From the NCBI RefSeq assembly GCF_001854245.1, contig NZ_CP015381.1, forward strand, positions 956,001-1,020,000: a stretch of DNA of 64,000 nucleotides. The letters are read 5' to 3'. The notes beneath the pieces were generated by a model, which had not been told where the DNA came from, did no database searches, and worked only from the letters and a program-made list of their open reading frames with translations. Of this stretch, positions 52,439-62,800 are shown piece after piece (positions within the stretch are counted from its first letter, which is position 1; each line of letters opens with the position of its first letter). The DNA is from Desulfococcus multivorans. Lineage in GTDB: Bacteria > Desulfobacterota > Desulfobacteria > Desulfobacterales > Desulfococcaceae. The translations under genes and the position numbers were made by a program.

Positions 52439-52863
52439 AATGTTCTGCTCTGAGGCATTCAGTCAAACGCATTTTCCGGAACGCCTTATCCGGATAAGAT
52501 CGTCGATTCCGCCGTCCATCCGTTACGGCCCTGACAGCCGGAGGCTTTTCCTTTTCAGATAACCTGTTCAACTTTCATAGGCCCGGCATCTCTATCCGGT
52601 CACCATCATATAGTCGAGAGTTGAGTAATCTACTCAACTCTCGGTGTTTATACGCCGGTGCCGGCAGGGACATCGGCTGAAGGCTGATGGGGTACGTCTG
52701 CGGCAAAAGGGCGCTTATCCCCCCTTCAGTCTTCAGTCGGTAACCGCTACAGAAGCTGAAAGTTGGATAACCAATAATAATAAAGCCGTATTTGCCCTTT
52801 GTAAACAGAAAAGAAGGTTGCTTCCGGTCGACATTCCTGGACTCCGCGGACAATCCGATTGGT
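52439..52863. other. 425-base gap with repeats and a hairpin
   Basis: No plausible gene. It contains the 13-bp hairpin listed next and CTGAAG/CTTCAG-rich sequence at 52675-52765. CAACTTTC at 52568 and its reverse complement GAAAGTTG near 52757 frame the stretch. A short motif (ACTTTCATAGG) is shared with 41468-41480, next to the 182-bp inverted repeat. Confidence 0.5.
52615..52643. terminator. perfect 13-bp hairpin
   Basis: CGAGAGTTGAGTA and TACTCAACTCTCG pair exactly around ATC. It lies about 220 bases after the recD stop and about 180 bases before the ABC-F start on the minus strand. There is no T-run on either side. Confidence 0.5.
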
Positions 52864-54726
52864 TCAGGGAGCGGTCCGTTCCCAGAGGGCGTCTCGGAGG
52901 CCGGAGGTGCGTTGGATCCGATGGGCCGCCGCCTTGAGCAGTATGGGCTGCAAGCCCCAGATCTCCACGCAGTGGACCGCTCGGGTGACGCCCGTGTACA
53001 GAAGTTCTCGGGTCATTACGGGTGAATCCTGGCTTGGCAGGATCAACAAGACCTGGTTGAACTCGGATCCCTGGCTTTTGTGAACGGTCATGGCATATAC
53101 GGTTTCATGCTCTGGGAGACGGAGAGGGGAAAAGGATCGGAATTTCCCCTTGCCGTCCGGGAACCAGACGCGGACGCGTCCGGCCGAATCCGTCATGGTG
53201 ATTCCCACGTCGCCGTTATAGAGTCGGAGGGCATAGTCGTTCCGGATGACCATCACCGGGCGACCCGGATACCAGGGCACTGAGGATTGTATGAGGCCTT
53301 CCGACCCGAGGATGGCCTCGACGATCTCGTTCAGGCGGACGACGCCGAACGGCCCTTGACGAAGCGCCCCCAGAATCCGGAAACGATCGAAAGCCTGGAA
53401 AGCGGAAGCCGGATCGTCGAGGTGCTTCAGATAGGCTCCGAACTGAGAGACCACGGTCTTGCGGACGGCACGGGGCAGGTCTTCCGCCCGGGGAATCGTC
53501 CGCCATTGGACATCCGGGTATGCGTCGGATGCCAGCACTTCAAGGGCACCATCGCCGTCGCCGGCGTTGATCCGGCGGCTGAGCCGCCCGATGCCGCTGT
53601 CTTCATCAAAGCGATAGCTTTTTTGCAGCAGAATGACGCCGTCTGAAAGCTGCGGGGCATCGGATTCGTTCCCGTCATCAAGGGGGCAGGTCAGGGCTTC
53701 TTGGGTTATCTCACCCAGGATCCGGCAGAAGGACTCTGAAAAATGGTGAAAATTGCCCGTGTCGCAGATGTCGCCGAGAACGGCGCCGGCCTCCACCGAT
53801 GCCAACTGATCCCGATCACCCAGGAGGATGAGGCGGGCTTGGGGTGGAACGGCCTGGATGAGTTTGGCCATGAGCGCGACGTCGATCATGGAGGCTTCGT
53901 CCACGACCACCAGATCCACCGGAAGGGGCTGGTCGGCGTTGTGTCTGAAATAAGGGGTGTCGGGCAGGCTCCCCAGGAGGCGGTGAAGGGTACTGACCGA
54001 TTCGGGAATGGCGTCCCGAAGCGGGCTGTCGATCCGCGCTTTTTCCCGGTTGACGGCCTCCCTGAGCCTGGCGGCCGCTTTTCCCGTCGGGGCCGCCAGG
54101 GCGATCCTGAAAGAAACTGTGCCCGCCTGTTCGAGAAGCAGTGCTAAAATTTTAGCTACCGTCGTCGTTTTTCCTGTGCCGGGGCCGCCGGAGATAACGG
54201 AAAAACGGCGGGTGACGGCCGCGAAGGCGGCCACTCTCTGCCAGTCGGTTTCATCTGTTTCCGCGCCGGCTGGGGATGGAAAGAGGCGTGACATTCCCTT
54301 GGAGAGCCGCGGCATGTCGAGATCCGTGAGCGTGGTTTCCACGCGCTTTCGGATTTCCTTTGCAATCAAAGTCTGGTATTCCCAGTACCGATGCAGGTAT
54401 AGCCGAAGGCGATCGTCCAGGATCAGAGGGGCGAGTTCCGTGGGGCTGCCGACGGTGGGGCTTTGCCTCAACTTGTCCGCCCAGGAAAGCGGTTGGGGAA
54501 GGGTGATTCCCGCCGCCGCGAGTTCGCTTGCGGGAATCTCTTTCGCGGCCGAGGCCAGATCGAGACAGATGTGCCCCATCCGTTGGTTTCGACTGAGGAG
54601 TGCCGCTGCCAGGTAAACCTCCGGAGAAGCGCCGTCGTCGATTCGTCCGATGAAACGGGCGAAATGAATATCCAGACGGGAGAAGAGACCGGTCCCTTCG
54701 AGATATGGGCGTGGTTTAACTGTCAT
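52864..54726 (-). CDS. recD: exodeoxyribonuclease V alpha subunit, RecD
   Basis: This 620-residue SF1B helicase has Walker A VISGGPGTGKTTTVAKI, then LAAPTGKAAARLREAV, Walker B VVVDEASMIDVALM and GDRDQLASVEAGAVLGDI, and the C-terminal motifs YAMTVHKSQGSEFNQVLLI and YTGVTRAV. The N-terminal 150 residues fit the RecD accessory domain, shorter than in RecD2. With RecB at 59836 and RecC beyond, it would form the RecBCD double-strand-break nuclease. Unusually it lies about 5 kb away from recCB, with genes on the other strand in between. Start ATG 54726 is supported by homology. Confidence 0.93.
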   Translation of the reverse strand: MTVKPRPYLEGTGLFSRLDIHFARFIGRIDDGASPEVYLAAALLSRNQRMGHICLDLASAAKEIPASELAAAGITLPQPLSWADKLRQSPTVGSPTELAPLILDDRLRLYLHRYWEYQTLIAKEIRKRVETTLTDLDMPRLSKGMSRLFPSPAGAETDETDWQRVAAFAAVTRRFSVISGGPGTGKTTTVAKILALLLEQAGTVSFRIALAAPTGKAAARLREAVNREKARIDSPLRDAIPESVSTLHRLLGSLPDTPYFRHNADQPLPVDLVVVDEASMIDVALMAKLIQAVPPQARLILLGDRDQLASVEAGAVLGDICDTGNFHHFSESFCRILGEITQEALTCPLDDGNESDAPQLSDGVILLQKSYRFDEDSGIGRLSRRINAGDGDGALEVLASDAYPDVQWRTIPRAEDLPRAVRKTVVSQFGAYLKHLDDPASAFQAFDRFRILGALRQGPFGVVRLNEIVEAILGSEGLIQSSVPWYPGRPVMVIRNDYALRLYNGDVGITMTDSAGRVRVWFPDGKGKFRSFSPLRLPEHETVYAMTVHKSQGSEFNQVLLILPSQDSPVMTRELLYTGVTRAVHCVEIWGLQPILLKAAAHRIQRTSGLRDALWERTAP

Positions 54727-54833
54727 GGATCAGGGCACTTAACAAATATTGAACCCAAACGCAACCGCATATCTGTGCGGATCGTGACGTGAGGACGGCC
54801 CGGCCGTGATCGGAACAGCCCTTCAGACGAATG

Positions 54834-54872
54834 AAAAAGCCGGAGGGGAGGAGCGAGAGATGTATCCGGCTT
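54834..54872 (-). terminator. Rho-independent terminator after the 111-residue gene
   Basis: On the minus strand AAGCCGGA pairs with TCCGGCTT around a 20-base loop and a T-run (TTTTT) follows. It is 44 bases after the stop at 54916. Confidence 0.7.
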
Positions 54873-54915
54873 CTCCCCCGGGTTCTGGCGGGATTGGGCA
54901 CAGGTGTGCCGGTAA

Positions 54916-55251
54916 TCATGTGAAATTTCTGATCATGCTGTCATTGGGAATATAGGTTCGATAGGGCAGGTCCGTCTCTCTGGCGATATAGGCCGGGGCT
55001 GCAATGCCGGACTCGAACTGTGCGTAGTTCACGAAGGTTCGGCCGTCGATGCGTACCTTCATTCCCGGTTGGGGGCGCTTGATGGGTACGATGACATGGC
55101 TTTGGCCATACTGCTCATAGATATCGTCGTAACCGAGACGTGAAGCCCATTTCCCGATATCGACCTCGATGTAGAACCGCGAGCCTTCGACGATATCCGA
55201 CTTGAAATCCTCAGCGATTTTCAGCAGCGTTTCTTGAAGATGCCTGTTCAT
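54916..55251 (-). CDS. hypothetical protein, 111 residues
   Basis: This small soluble protein begins NRHLQETLLKIAEDFKSDIV and contains a GSRFYIEVDIGKWASRLGY and KVRIDGRTFVNYAQFESGI. I do not recognise a family. AGAGGAG stands eight bases before the ATG and a terminator follows the stop. It is 33 bases downstream of another small gene on the same strand, so the two probably form a unit. Confidence 0.75.
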   Translation of the reverse strand: MNRHLQETLLKIAEDFKSDIVEGSRFYIEVDIGKWASRLGYDDIYEQYGQSHVIVPIKRPQPGMKVRIDGRTFVNYAQFESGIAAPAYIARETDLPYRTYIPNDSMIRNFT

Positions 55252-55284
55252 GGTTTTTCTCCTCTGGTTCGTGACGGGTTCGCT

Positions 55285-55473
55285 TCAATATTTAGTGATT
55301 GTTGCGGATTGTTTTTTTCCCTCGACGACAAAGTTGCCCGAGTACCGCTCCGTCACGTCTTTTTCAACGCAGTCCGCCACGGGGCTTTGCGGTATGGCCG
55401 CATCCGGAGACACCGGGCATAGGTAATCCTCGCCGTTTTTATCCTTCACCGGTCTATAGATGTCCGTGTTCAT
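55285..55473 (-). CDS. hypothetical protein, 62 residues
   Basis: The product starts MNTDIYRPVKDKNGEDYLCP and ends with VEKDVTERYSGNFVVEGKKQ plus a short tail. GAGGTG lies six bases before the ATG at 55473; the longer GTG start at 55482 would overlap that site. Two cysteines (YLCPV, VADCVE) are present. No family is recognised. It lies immediately upstream of the 111-residue gene. Confidence 0.65.
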   Translation of the reverse strand: MNTDIYRPVKDKNGEDYLCPVSPDAAIPQSPVADCVEKDVTERYSGNFVVEGKKQSATITKY

Positions 55474-55907
55474 GATGACCACCTCTTTTTAAGGTTGTGC
55501 GTAATTGCCGGGATGCGATTCTGGTCGCTTGAGTAAATAATAATACCGCTATCGCCCTGTTACAAAGACAGGTGAAGAAGGTTATTTTGAGGGGTCAAAA
55601 CTGCTAATTGACGAAACCGCGACGAGAGACTTTCCGGAAGACCCGATCGCGTTCCATGTGATTCGCTTTCCAGTTTTTCCGGTAATATTTCGCAGCGGCG
55701 ATCCGAAGAAAGTGTTAGGGGTTCAATGAACCATGGCACTGCTCCAACGCCCGTCAAAATCGGCACTGGTATCTATCGGGAAACCACCGTCGCGGTATAA
55801 CAGGAAAAGATAAGCAATCGACGGCGCCGGAGAGGGCTCGACTTCCCATCTATAGACGCCGCATGGCGTGTTGACATCACAGGATTGAAGTGAGAAAGGG
55901 CTTCGGC
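55474..55907. other. 434-base divergent gap without a gene
   Basis: It separates the two small minus-strand genes from a plus-strand membrane protein. A 68-codon minus frame at 55560-55766 has no ribosome-binding site or domain-like sequence. No convincing promoter pair was seen. Confidence 0.45.
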
Positions 55908-56165
55908 ATGAATGCGAAGCAAACGCGTTTGGTCTGTATCGTCGCGGTCGCGATCGTCTTCATGATTCTTTTTCCGCCCTACGATATCTACATGTTTTCA
56001 TATCCAGGGGCCGAGTATCATCACGATTTCGGCTATGCCTTCATCGCCCGGCTGCCCGAGAAAGGCAGCGTGCAGGCGCGAATAAACACCCCGGCACTTT
56101 GTATTCAGATTGCCTGTTTCCTGGTGGTGGGGGGCATGCTGTGGTTCGAGTTCAGAAAACGTTGA
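55908..56165 (+). CDS. small two-helix membrane protein
   Basis: This 85-residue protein has a transmembrane helix at about 8-27 (RLVCIVAVAIVFMILFPPYD) and another near the end (ALCIQIACFLVVGGMLWFEF) around a loop containing GAEYHHDFGYAFIAR. It ends with FRKR, consistent with a cytosolic basic tail. The ATG at 55908 is preferred over the one at 55890 because GAAAGGGC is suitably placed before it. No family is recognised beyond a vague likeness to small membrane proteins of deltaproteobacteria. Confidence 0.7.
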   Translation: MNAKQTRLVCIVAVAIVFMILFPPYDIYMFSYPGAEYHHDFGYAFIARLPEKGSVQARINTPALCIQIACFLVVGGMLWFEFRKR

Positions 56166-56304
56166 CGGTTCCGAAAAAGTCCTGCAGGGCTGTTGAGGAT
56201 ATCTTCCGGTATAACGGCTGAGTGCCGGCAGACCGAGATCCTGCGGATGCTGATGTCCTGATCCATGACGTTTTTCGGAACCGTCTGAAAAACGAGTTGC
56301 GATA

Positions 56305-56532
56305 TTATCCAGCCTCCTCGCGAAAACAAAGCGACGGACATTTTTTTTCACAGGACGCACACACCGGAATGAAAGCCTCATTCTCTTCAATGAACCGCCA
56401 TCCGTGCTCGATCATGGTGATCCTGGCGTTCACCGGTGCCTCCCCGTCGGCGGAACCGATCTTTCCGCATATTTTACACGTGAAATCATACCCCCAGAAG
56501 CGGGGGTTGAATTTGATGAATTTATTCTCCAT
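56305..56532 (-). CDS. small zinc-ribbon-like protein
   Basis: This 75-residue protein has FTCKICGKIGSADGEAPVNA and later IPVCASCEKKCPSLCF: CxxC plus CxxC with an extra CxxxC, a likely zinc ribbon. The start at 56532 is where the compact domain begins (MENKFIKFNPRFWGYD), though the frame is open further upstream to 56631. The ribosome-binding site is weak. It may be regulated with uspA, which starts upstream on the same strand. Confidence 0.6.
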   Translation of the reverse strand: MENKFIKFNPRFWGYDFTCKICGKIGSADGEAPVNARITMIEHGWRFIEENEAFIPVCASCEKKCPSLCFREEAG

Positions 56533-56654
56533 TATTAATCCCGTCAGATAGAAGATCCGATTGAACTCAAAACCTGTTCTGATCCCCCATACAGGAGGAC
56601 CCATTAAAACATCAACCGATTGGAACGGCAAGGCATAACCGGACGGTAAACTGA

Positions 56655-57113
56655 TCAGGCCTCTTCTTCATCCTCACGAATCGGAATGCTGACAACAGGT
56701 ACGGTAGAATTCTTGACCACCTTCTCCGTGACGCTGCCGAAGGGAAAATCACCTTTGGTGCCCCGGGTCGCCATCACAACCATGTCTACCGATTCTTTCT
56801 TGATGAAATCAAGGATCTTCCGGGCGGGATCGCCGATGTCGACGTGCCGGATGTACAGCGGGCAGCCCTCCAGATATTTGCTGCAGATCTGCTCGAGCCT
56901 TTCGTTGGCGGATTTTTTAGCGCGGTCGATCAATTTTTCAACGTGCTCCTTTTCGAAGACACCGTACCATGGCTCATGATGAGCAGTGTCTTCGATAACA
57001 TAGAGCACGTGAATTTCGGCGTCATATTTTTGCGTGAGGGATTTGACGTGGGGAAGCGCTTTTTCCGCGCTTCTGGAAAAGTCGGTAGGCCAGAGAATTT
57101 TTTTGATCTCCAT
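56655..57113 (-). CDS. universal stress protein (UspA family)
   Basis: This 152-residue single Usp domain starts KKILWPTDFSRSAEKALPHV, continues with EIHVLYVIEDTAHHEPWYG and ends with VVMATRGTKGDFPFGSVTEK then VVKNSTVPVVSIPIRE. The glycine-rich loop RGTKGDFPFGS is the ATP-binding type. Such proteins aid survival in starvation and anoxia. A possible sigma-70 promoter lies 60 bases upstream. It is single and not fused. Confidence 0.93.
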   Translation of the reverse strand: MEIKKILWPTDFSRSAEKALPHVKSLTQKYDAEIHVLYVIEDTAHHEPWYGVFEKEHVEKLIDRAKKSANERLEQICSKYLEGCPLYIRHVDIGDPARKILDFIKKESVDMVVMATRGTKGDFPFGSVTEKVVKNSTVPVVSIPIREDEEEA

Positions 57114-57171
57114 AGGTCATATCTCCTTGGGTAATGGTTTTGGGATTTTGAGCGGCCACAAAGATAACCAA

Positions 57172-57199
57172 AATGTAACTATTCTTGTTTCGATGTAAA
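57172..57199 (-). promoter_or_regulatory. candidate sigma-70 promoter of uspA
   Basis: On the minus strand TTTACA (57199-57194), a 16-base spacer and TACATT (57177-57172) resemble a -35/-10 pair, giving a leader of about 50 bases to uspA. Further upstream GAAACGG and CCGTTTC form a short inverted repeat near 57233-57251. The rest of the 57114-57560 divergent gap shows only a weak TTGACA at 57457 on the plus strand. Confidence 0.35.
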
Positions 57200-57560
57200 G
57201 TGAGATCCGAATAAATCCCTGTCATACGGCCTGAAACGGTGATGCCGTTTCGGTATCCAGACGAGATAGGGCGTTCGAAAGGAAAACCATGTGTGACAAC
57301 GGGATGTGGAGCGGACAATTCGACTTACGGGAGCATCACGGGTTTTGAGATGAATACAAAACTTTTACATATTTGTTTGAGTTATTGAAATAAAAAGAAA
57401 TTCTTTCGAATAGGCTGGGCCTCCACGAAAGCTCGTCTTTACGCCGGACGGCATGTTTGACATATAAAGGATGCGGCGATATTCCCGGCTGCTGCGCCGG
57501 GGAGGCGATCGTCGATGCATCGTGGACGACAATCTCTAACAAGGGCAGTACAACATAAAT

Positions 57561-59093
57561 ATGAAAAATTTTAAAGAATTACCCAAGATCATTCAAGGCG
57601 GGATGGGGATCGCCGTGTCGGATTGGCGGTTGGCCAGAGCCGTTTCCAAACTGGGGCAGATGGGCGTCGTCTCCGGTACCGCCATCGATACGGTGGTGGC
57701 GCGGCGCCTTCAACTGGGCGATACGGGTGGGAACATTCGGCGGGCTTTGTCTCATTTCCCTTGGCCGGATATGGCTCGGCGGTTTTTGGATGCTTTTTAC
57801 GTTGCCGGCGGAAAATCACCCGGCAAGCCCTTCAAACTGCTTCCGCGAACCACTGTTCGAATGGAGCGGTTCGTGATGGAAACCATGATCGTCGCCAATT
57901 TTGTCGAGGTGTTCCTGGCCAAGGAGGACCATGACGGGGTGGTGGGGATCAACTATCTCGAAAAGGTCCAACTGCCCACCCTGCCGTCCCTGTTCGGCGC
58001 GATACTGGCCGGCGTCGACGTAGTACTCATGGGGGCCGGCATTCCATTGTCCATTCCCGGAATACTCGATCGACTTTCGGCGTGGCAATCGGCCACGCTC
58101 AAGCTCCACGTCGAAAACAACCCCGAACACATCCAGTTTTCCCATGCATTCGATCCTGAAACCTTTCGGGAAGGAGCGATTTTCCCTTTGAAGCGTCCCC
58201 GGTTCCTGGCCATTGTTTCGTCGGACATCATCGCCAAAACCATGATTCGAAAAGCCACCGGAACGGTCGACGGGTTTGTCGTGGAGAACCATACCGCGGG
58301 CGGACACAACGCACCACCGCGCAGAACGCCGAAGCCCAAAGGTGATACGGCGTCCGCATACGGCCCAAAGGACGCTCCCAATATCGATCGGATCAAGGCA
58401 CTCGAAAAGCCGTTCTGGCTGGCCGGCGGTTACGCCTCTCCGGGAAAATTGAAATCGGCCCTGGACTCCGGGGCCAACGGCGTCCAGATTGGGACGGTCT
58501 TCGCCTATTGTGAGGAATCGGGCATCATGCCCGACATCCGAAAGGCTGTCATCGACAGACTGCTTACCGAGGGCGTCGACATTTTGACCGATTTTCAGGC
58601 CTCGCCTACGGGATATCCATTCAAGTTGCTTGATTTAAAAGGGTATCCGGCAACCATTGACGCCGTCAAGTGCAGGAACCGTGTTTGCGATCTCGGTTAT
58701 CTGCAACAGCTTGTCTTTAACGGAGAAGACGGGATCCAATACCGATGTCCCGGGGAGCCGGTAAACGCCTTCATCAGTAAAGGGGGCACCGAGGTCGACA
58801 CGGTCGGTAAGATGTGCCTGTGCAATGGGCTTATGGCCACTGTCGGACTTGGGCAGGTGCGCGGGAGCGATCGGGAACTGCCGATTATCACGGCCGGTGA
58901 AGACTTTTCTGCGGTAATGACGATCGCAGGTTGTCTGGGGCGGGAATACAGCGCCAAAGACGTCATCGACTACATGTTTTCCCGACTTGTCCCGGTGCGT
59001 CCGCCCATCTCCCGGCAATCGGAAACACAATTTGACTTCAACCCATCCGAGGCCTTCGCCTGCGACGCGCCCTTGCTGAGAGCGCAGGTGTGA
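57561..59093 (+). CDS. nitronate monooxygenase/2-nitropropane dioxygenase-like flavoprotein
   Basis: This 510-residue protein has the FMN-binding TIM-barrel of the NMO/FabK group: KIIQGGMGIAVSDWRLARAV and GQMGVVSGTAID near the start, the catalytic-region VVENHTAGGHNAPPRR, and LAGGYASPGKLKSALDSGANGVQIGT for FMN phosphate. It is considerably longer than the usual 320-360 residues; the extra C-terminal part has four cysteines (VKCRNRVCDLGYL, MCLCNG). This longer class is seen in anaerobes and its substrate is not known. It stands upstream of the SMUG-type glycosylase with a 3-base gap, so both are one transcript. Confidence 0.9.
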   Translation: MKNFKELPKIIQGGMGIAVSDWRLARAVSKLGQMGVVSGTAIDTVVARRLQLGDTGGNIRRALSHFPWPDMARRFLDAFYVAGGKSPGKPFKLLPRTTVRMERFVMETMIVANFVEVFLAKEDHDGVVGINYLEKVQLPTLPSLFGAILAGVDVVLMGAGIPLSIPGILDRLSAWQSATLKLHVENNPEHIQFSHAFDPETFREGAIFPLKRPRFLAIVSSDIIAKTMIRKATGTVDGFVVENHTAGGHNAPPRRTPKPKGDTASAYGPKDAPNIDRIKALEKPFWLAGGYASPGKLKSALDSGANGVQIGTVFAYCEESGIMPDIRKAVIDRLLTEGVDILTDFQASPTGYPFKLLDLKGYPATIDAVKCRNRVCDLGYLQQLVFNGEDGIQYRCPGEPVNAFISKGGTEVDTVGKMCLCNGLMATVGLGQVRGSDRELPIITAGEDFSAVMTIAGCLGREYSAKDVIDYMFSRLVPVRPPISRQSETQFDFNPSEAFACDAPLLRAQV

Positions 59094-59096
59094 TCC

Positions 59097-59822
59097 GTGA
59101 TTCACGACGTCGGAATGCTGGAGCGTGCGATCGACGAGCTTGTCTCAGCATTGGCACCGCTCCGGTTCGACCCGCCTGTAGCCTACGTTTACAACCCTCT
59201 CATCTATGCCGGCGAAGGATATCGCCGGTATGTCCGGAAATTCGGCCGGGCGCCCAGGGAGATTCTGTTGGTGGGGATGAATCCCGGCCCCTGGGGAATG
59301 GCCCAGACGGGTGTCCCTTTTGGCGAGGTGGCGGCGGTGAAGGAATGGATGGGGATCGAAGCGCCGGTGAAAAAGCCTGTCGCCGTTCACCCCCGAAAGC
59401 CGGTGGAGGGGTTTGCGTGCCCAAAAAGTGAAGCGAGCGGTCGAAGACTCTGGGGATGGGCCAGAGATCGGTTTGGCGACCCCGCCGCTTTTTTTGCCCG
59501 ATTTTTTGTCGTCAACTATTGCCCGCTCATGTTTCTGGACGCAGAGGGACGGAACCGGACCCCCGACAAACTCAAGAAAGGCGAACGAGTCCCGCTTTTT
59601 ACAGCCTGTGATGCCGCGCTTCGTGCCGCTGTTCTGCATTTCAGGCCACGATGGGTGATCGGCGTCGGCGTGTTCGCGGAGGCCAGAGCGAGGGCGGCTC
59701 TTTCAGGTTTTGAGGCGAGCATTGGCAGAATAACCCATCCCAGCCCCGCCAACCCTCGGGCGAATCGGGATTGGGTCGGCACGATCGAGGCGGAACTGAT
59801 GATAGTGGGAATCGAGATTTGA
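59097..59822 (+). CDS. SMUG1-type uracil-DNA glycosylase
   Basis: This 241-residue base-excision enzyme carries the SMUG motif LLVGMNPGPWGMAQTGVPFG (Asn for water activation), then VVNYCPLMFLD and the DNA-intercalating HPSPANPRANRDW. In SMUG1 these replace the GQDPYH and HPSPLS motifs of family 1. It starts with GTG at 59097, 3 bases after the stop of the upstream gene; an ATG at 59115 is an alternative. It removes uracil and oxidised pyrimidines from DNA in characterised relatives. It faces recB tail-to-tail (13-base gap). Confidence 0.93.
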   Translation: MIHDVGMLERAIDELVSALAPLRFDPPVAYVYNPLIYAGEGYRRYVRKFGRAPREILLVGMNPGPWGMAQTGVPFGEVAAVKEWMGIEAPVKKPVAVHPRKPVEGFACPKSEASGRRLWGWARDRFGDPAAFFARFFVVNYCPLMFLDAEGRNRTPDKLKKGERVPLFTACDAALRAAVLHFRPRWVIGVGVFAEARARAALSGFEASIGRITHPSPANPRANRDWVGTIEAELMIVGIEI

Positions 59823-59835
59823 CGGTGTTGTAAAA

Positions 59836-62800
59836 TCAACCGTCATCCGAAGCGATATCCGTGAAGAGCCTATCCAGATCCTCGATGAGCGCTGCGGCGG
59901 GCCGATCCTTGAACATTCCGAATGCGGGATTGACCTCCGGATCGACACCCCGCACGAACAGGTAGCGGACACCCCCGAAATGGACGGCAGGATCGTATCC
60001 GGGTACCCGATGTCTCAAATACCGGTGGAGGGCCAGGGCGTAGAGATGGTACTGCAGGGTGTAAAAGGCATCGGTCATGATCGTCTCGAGAATCTCAGGG
60101 CTGTAGTCTTTCGGCTGGTCTCCCAAGTGGTTCGATTTCCAGTCAACGATATAGAAGCGGCCGCGGTGTTCGAAAACCAGATCGATGAATCCTTTCATCA
60201 TCCCGCGGGTCCTTGAAACGGTAAGCTGTCCGATCCGTTCGGGGAAATTTCCCGACGGTCCGGTGATGCCGTGCGCGGCAAACACCGCCGCCAGCCGACG
60301 ACCGCTCAGGGCGGGGGCTGGAAAATAAAAAGCCATCTCGTTGATGCGGCGCTTCGGAGTGACGGCTGAAAGGCTGAGGATGACATCCTTTCCATGATCT
60401 TCGTCGGGACACCCTTCCTTCGCCGCGTCAAGGTCGACCTTCATTACCTTTCGGATCATTCCGGCGACGGCGGGAATCCATGCGGCGTCAAAGCGGTATT
60501 TCCGCAAGATATCGTGAATCAGCGGCGTCAGGTCTCTTTCGTCGGTGCGGGTGAAATCGAGGTGCTCGAAAATTTCATGGAGGCAGGTGCCGGCCCGGGC
60601 GCCTCGAGGGAAGGCAAAGATGTCCTTGCCGTCATGGATCGTTGACGGATTCACCGCCGATGCCGCGGCTGTCTCATCGACCGCGGTGAAGTCGTCGTGG
60701 TCGGCCAGTTCCGCCGGGTCATTCAGACCGCCGGCAACGGTCGGTCGTTCCGAGCCGATCGAAACAATGGAAGAGAAGCTGGATACGCCGAAGTCGAAGG
60801 GAATGCGTCCACTGAACCGTCGGGCATCGAGGGGGATGCTTTTTTCGTCGCGTGAGGGCTGTCTCACCCCGATGTGTCGGGGCGTCCGCTCGATCCGGAT
60901 GGTGCCGCCGGAGCGTCGTTCAAGGTCGGTAAGGTTTTTTTCCCACCCGGCATCGTCCATTATTGCGAGACGCTCTTCCAGCCTTTCCAGTGGATCGTCC
61001 GTATCGATCGGGCCTGCATCTCCACGGAGAAGATAGGCCGGGGCCGGAATTTCCGCTGCGTTGACGGGGCCCCAGGCGAAAATGCAACGGTGTTTGGCGC
61101 GTGTCAGCGCAACATAGAGCAACCGGAGGTTTTCGGCCAGAATCTCTTTGTCCGCCATCCGGCGGTGGCGAGACATGTTGCCGGAGCCCAGGTCAAGGGT
61201 CAGTTGCCGCCCGCTGTCCTCGTTGTGGAACAGAATGCCGTGGTCCGTGTCGTTCCATCGGGACCCAACCCAGACAAACGGGCAGAAGACCAACCCATAC
61301 TCCAGGCCTTTGCTCTTGTGGATCGTTACCAGTTTTACGGCGTTTTCATCACTTTCCAGTCTAAGCGGGTGTTCCTCGGATCGGTGATCGACGTTGAATC
61401 GTTGCTCGGAAAGCCAGGCGGTAAGCCGTGACGGCGACATGTTCCGCGAAAGGCTTGCCTGGTGTAGCAGCTCGCTCAGGTGGCGGATGTTGGTGCAGCG
61501 CCTTTCGCCGTCGGGCAGACGCATCAAACGGGACAAAACGCCTTCTTCCGCCAGAAAGGCCTTGAACATCCGAATAAACCCGCGTTCCCGCCAGAGGCGG
61601 TGATAATGATCAAACCGCGTCAAACGGGTCTCCCATTCGTCTTCGTCCAGAACCCCTCCGGCCAGTTCCTCCCCGTTGACCCCCATCATGTCGGAAACCA
61701 GGGCCGCACGAACCCGGGCGTCGTTTCGAGGCTCGACCAGTGCAGCCAGAATCCGTGCCGTTTCGGCCGCTTCATGGGTATCGAAAATATCCCCGGTGTT
61801 GTAGAGGACGGCAGGAATGCCCAGGGCCGTCAAGCTTTCATGTACCGCAGCCGCTTCACGGTTGGTCCGGACCAGTACCGCGATATCTCCTGCCCGGACC
61901 GGGTTTCCCTGGAGCCGGGCACGCCCCTGCCCCCCCAGGTCGAGAAGTCGGGAAATTTCGGTCGCCGTCGCCCGGATGACCTCTTGTCGGGCATCGCCTT
62001 TTCCGGACTGCTCCAAACGCCAAACAGTGAGCGGAGGAAGCTTTTCGCCGTCGATGCTGAGTCCCGGGGCACCGGATTTGTTCTCGGAGGCTCCGGCAGG
62101 GCCAAAAGGGATCTCGCCATAGACAAAAGCTTGTGGGCAGCTGCTGAACACAGTGTTGACCGCGGTAACGAGGCCGGGATCGGAGCGCCAGTTGGTGAGA
62201 AGCGTGTATCGGGCTGCAGCGGATCGGGCGGCGGCCATGTAGGCAAAGATATCGGCGCCGCGGAAGCTGTAAATGGCCTGTTTAGGATCGCCGATCAGAA
62301 ACAGACGGTGGCCGGGGGTGTCGAAAAGGGTTTTGAAAATATGATATTGAACCGGATCCGTGTCCTGGAATTCGTCGATGAGAGCAGCCTGGTAGCGTCC
62401 CCGGATGCGTTCCGCCAATAGGCTGCCTCCCGGGGTTTTGAGGGCTTCACTCATGTTCTGAAGCAGATCGTCGAAGGACTGGCGGTTGCTCTCCCGCATT
62501 CGCTCCCGGATTCTTTTGCCGGCGTAGGTAATCAGTTCCCGCTTGAGGTGAACGAGTTTTTGGGCGTAAAGCGCGTTGAGAGCGTCGCAGGCTTGCTTGA
62601 ATTCGTCGCACAAGCGAAAGAATGGATGATCTGGAGAGGCGGCGGATTTTTTGGTGCCTTTCGTCAGCCCCGACCGTGTGAATTTATCGAATTTTTCGGG
62701 CGGTATCGGATGGGGCGTTGCCCGGCGGAGATAACGCTCCAGGATATCCGTCCACACGGGAATGAGCGCGGTTTTATAGATGCCCCGATGCAGCCCCGGC

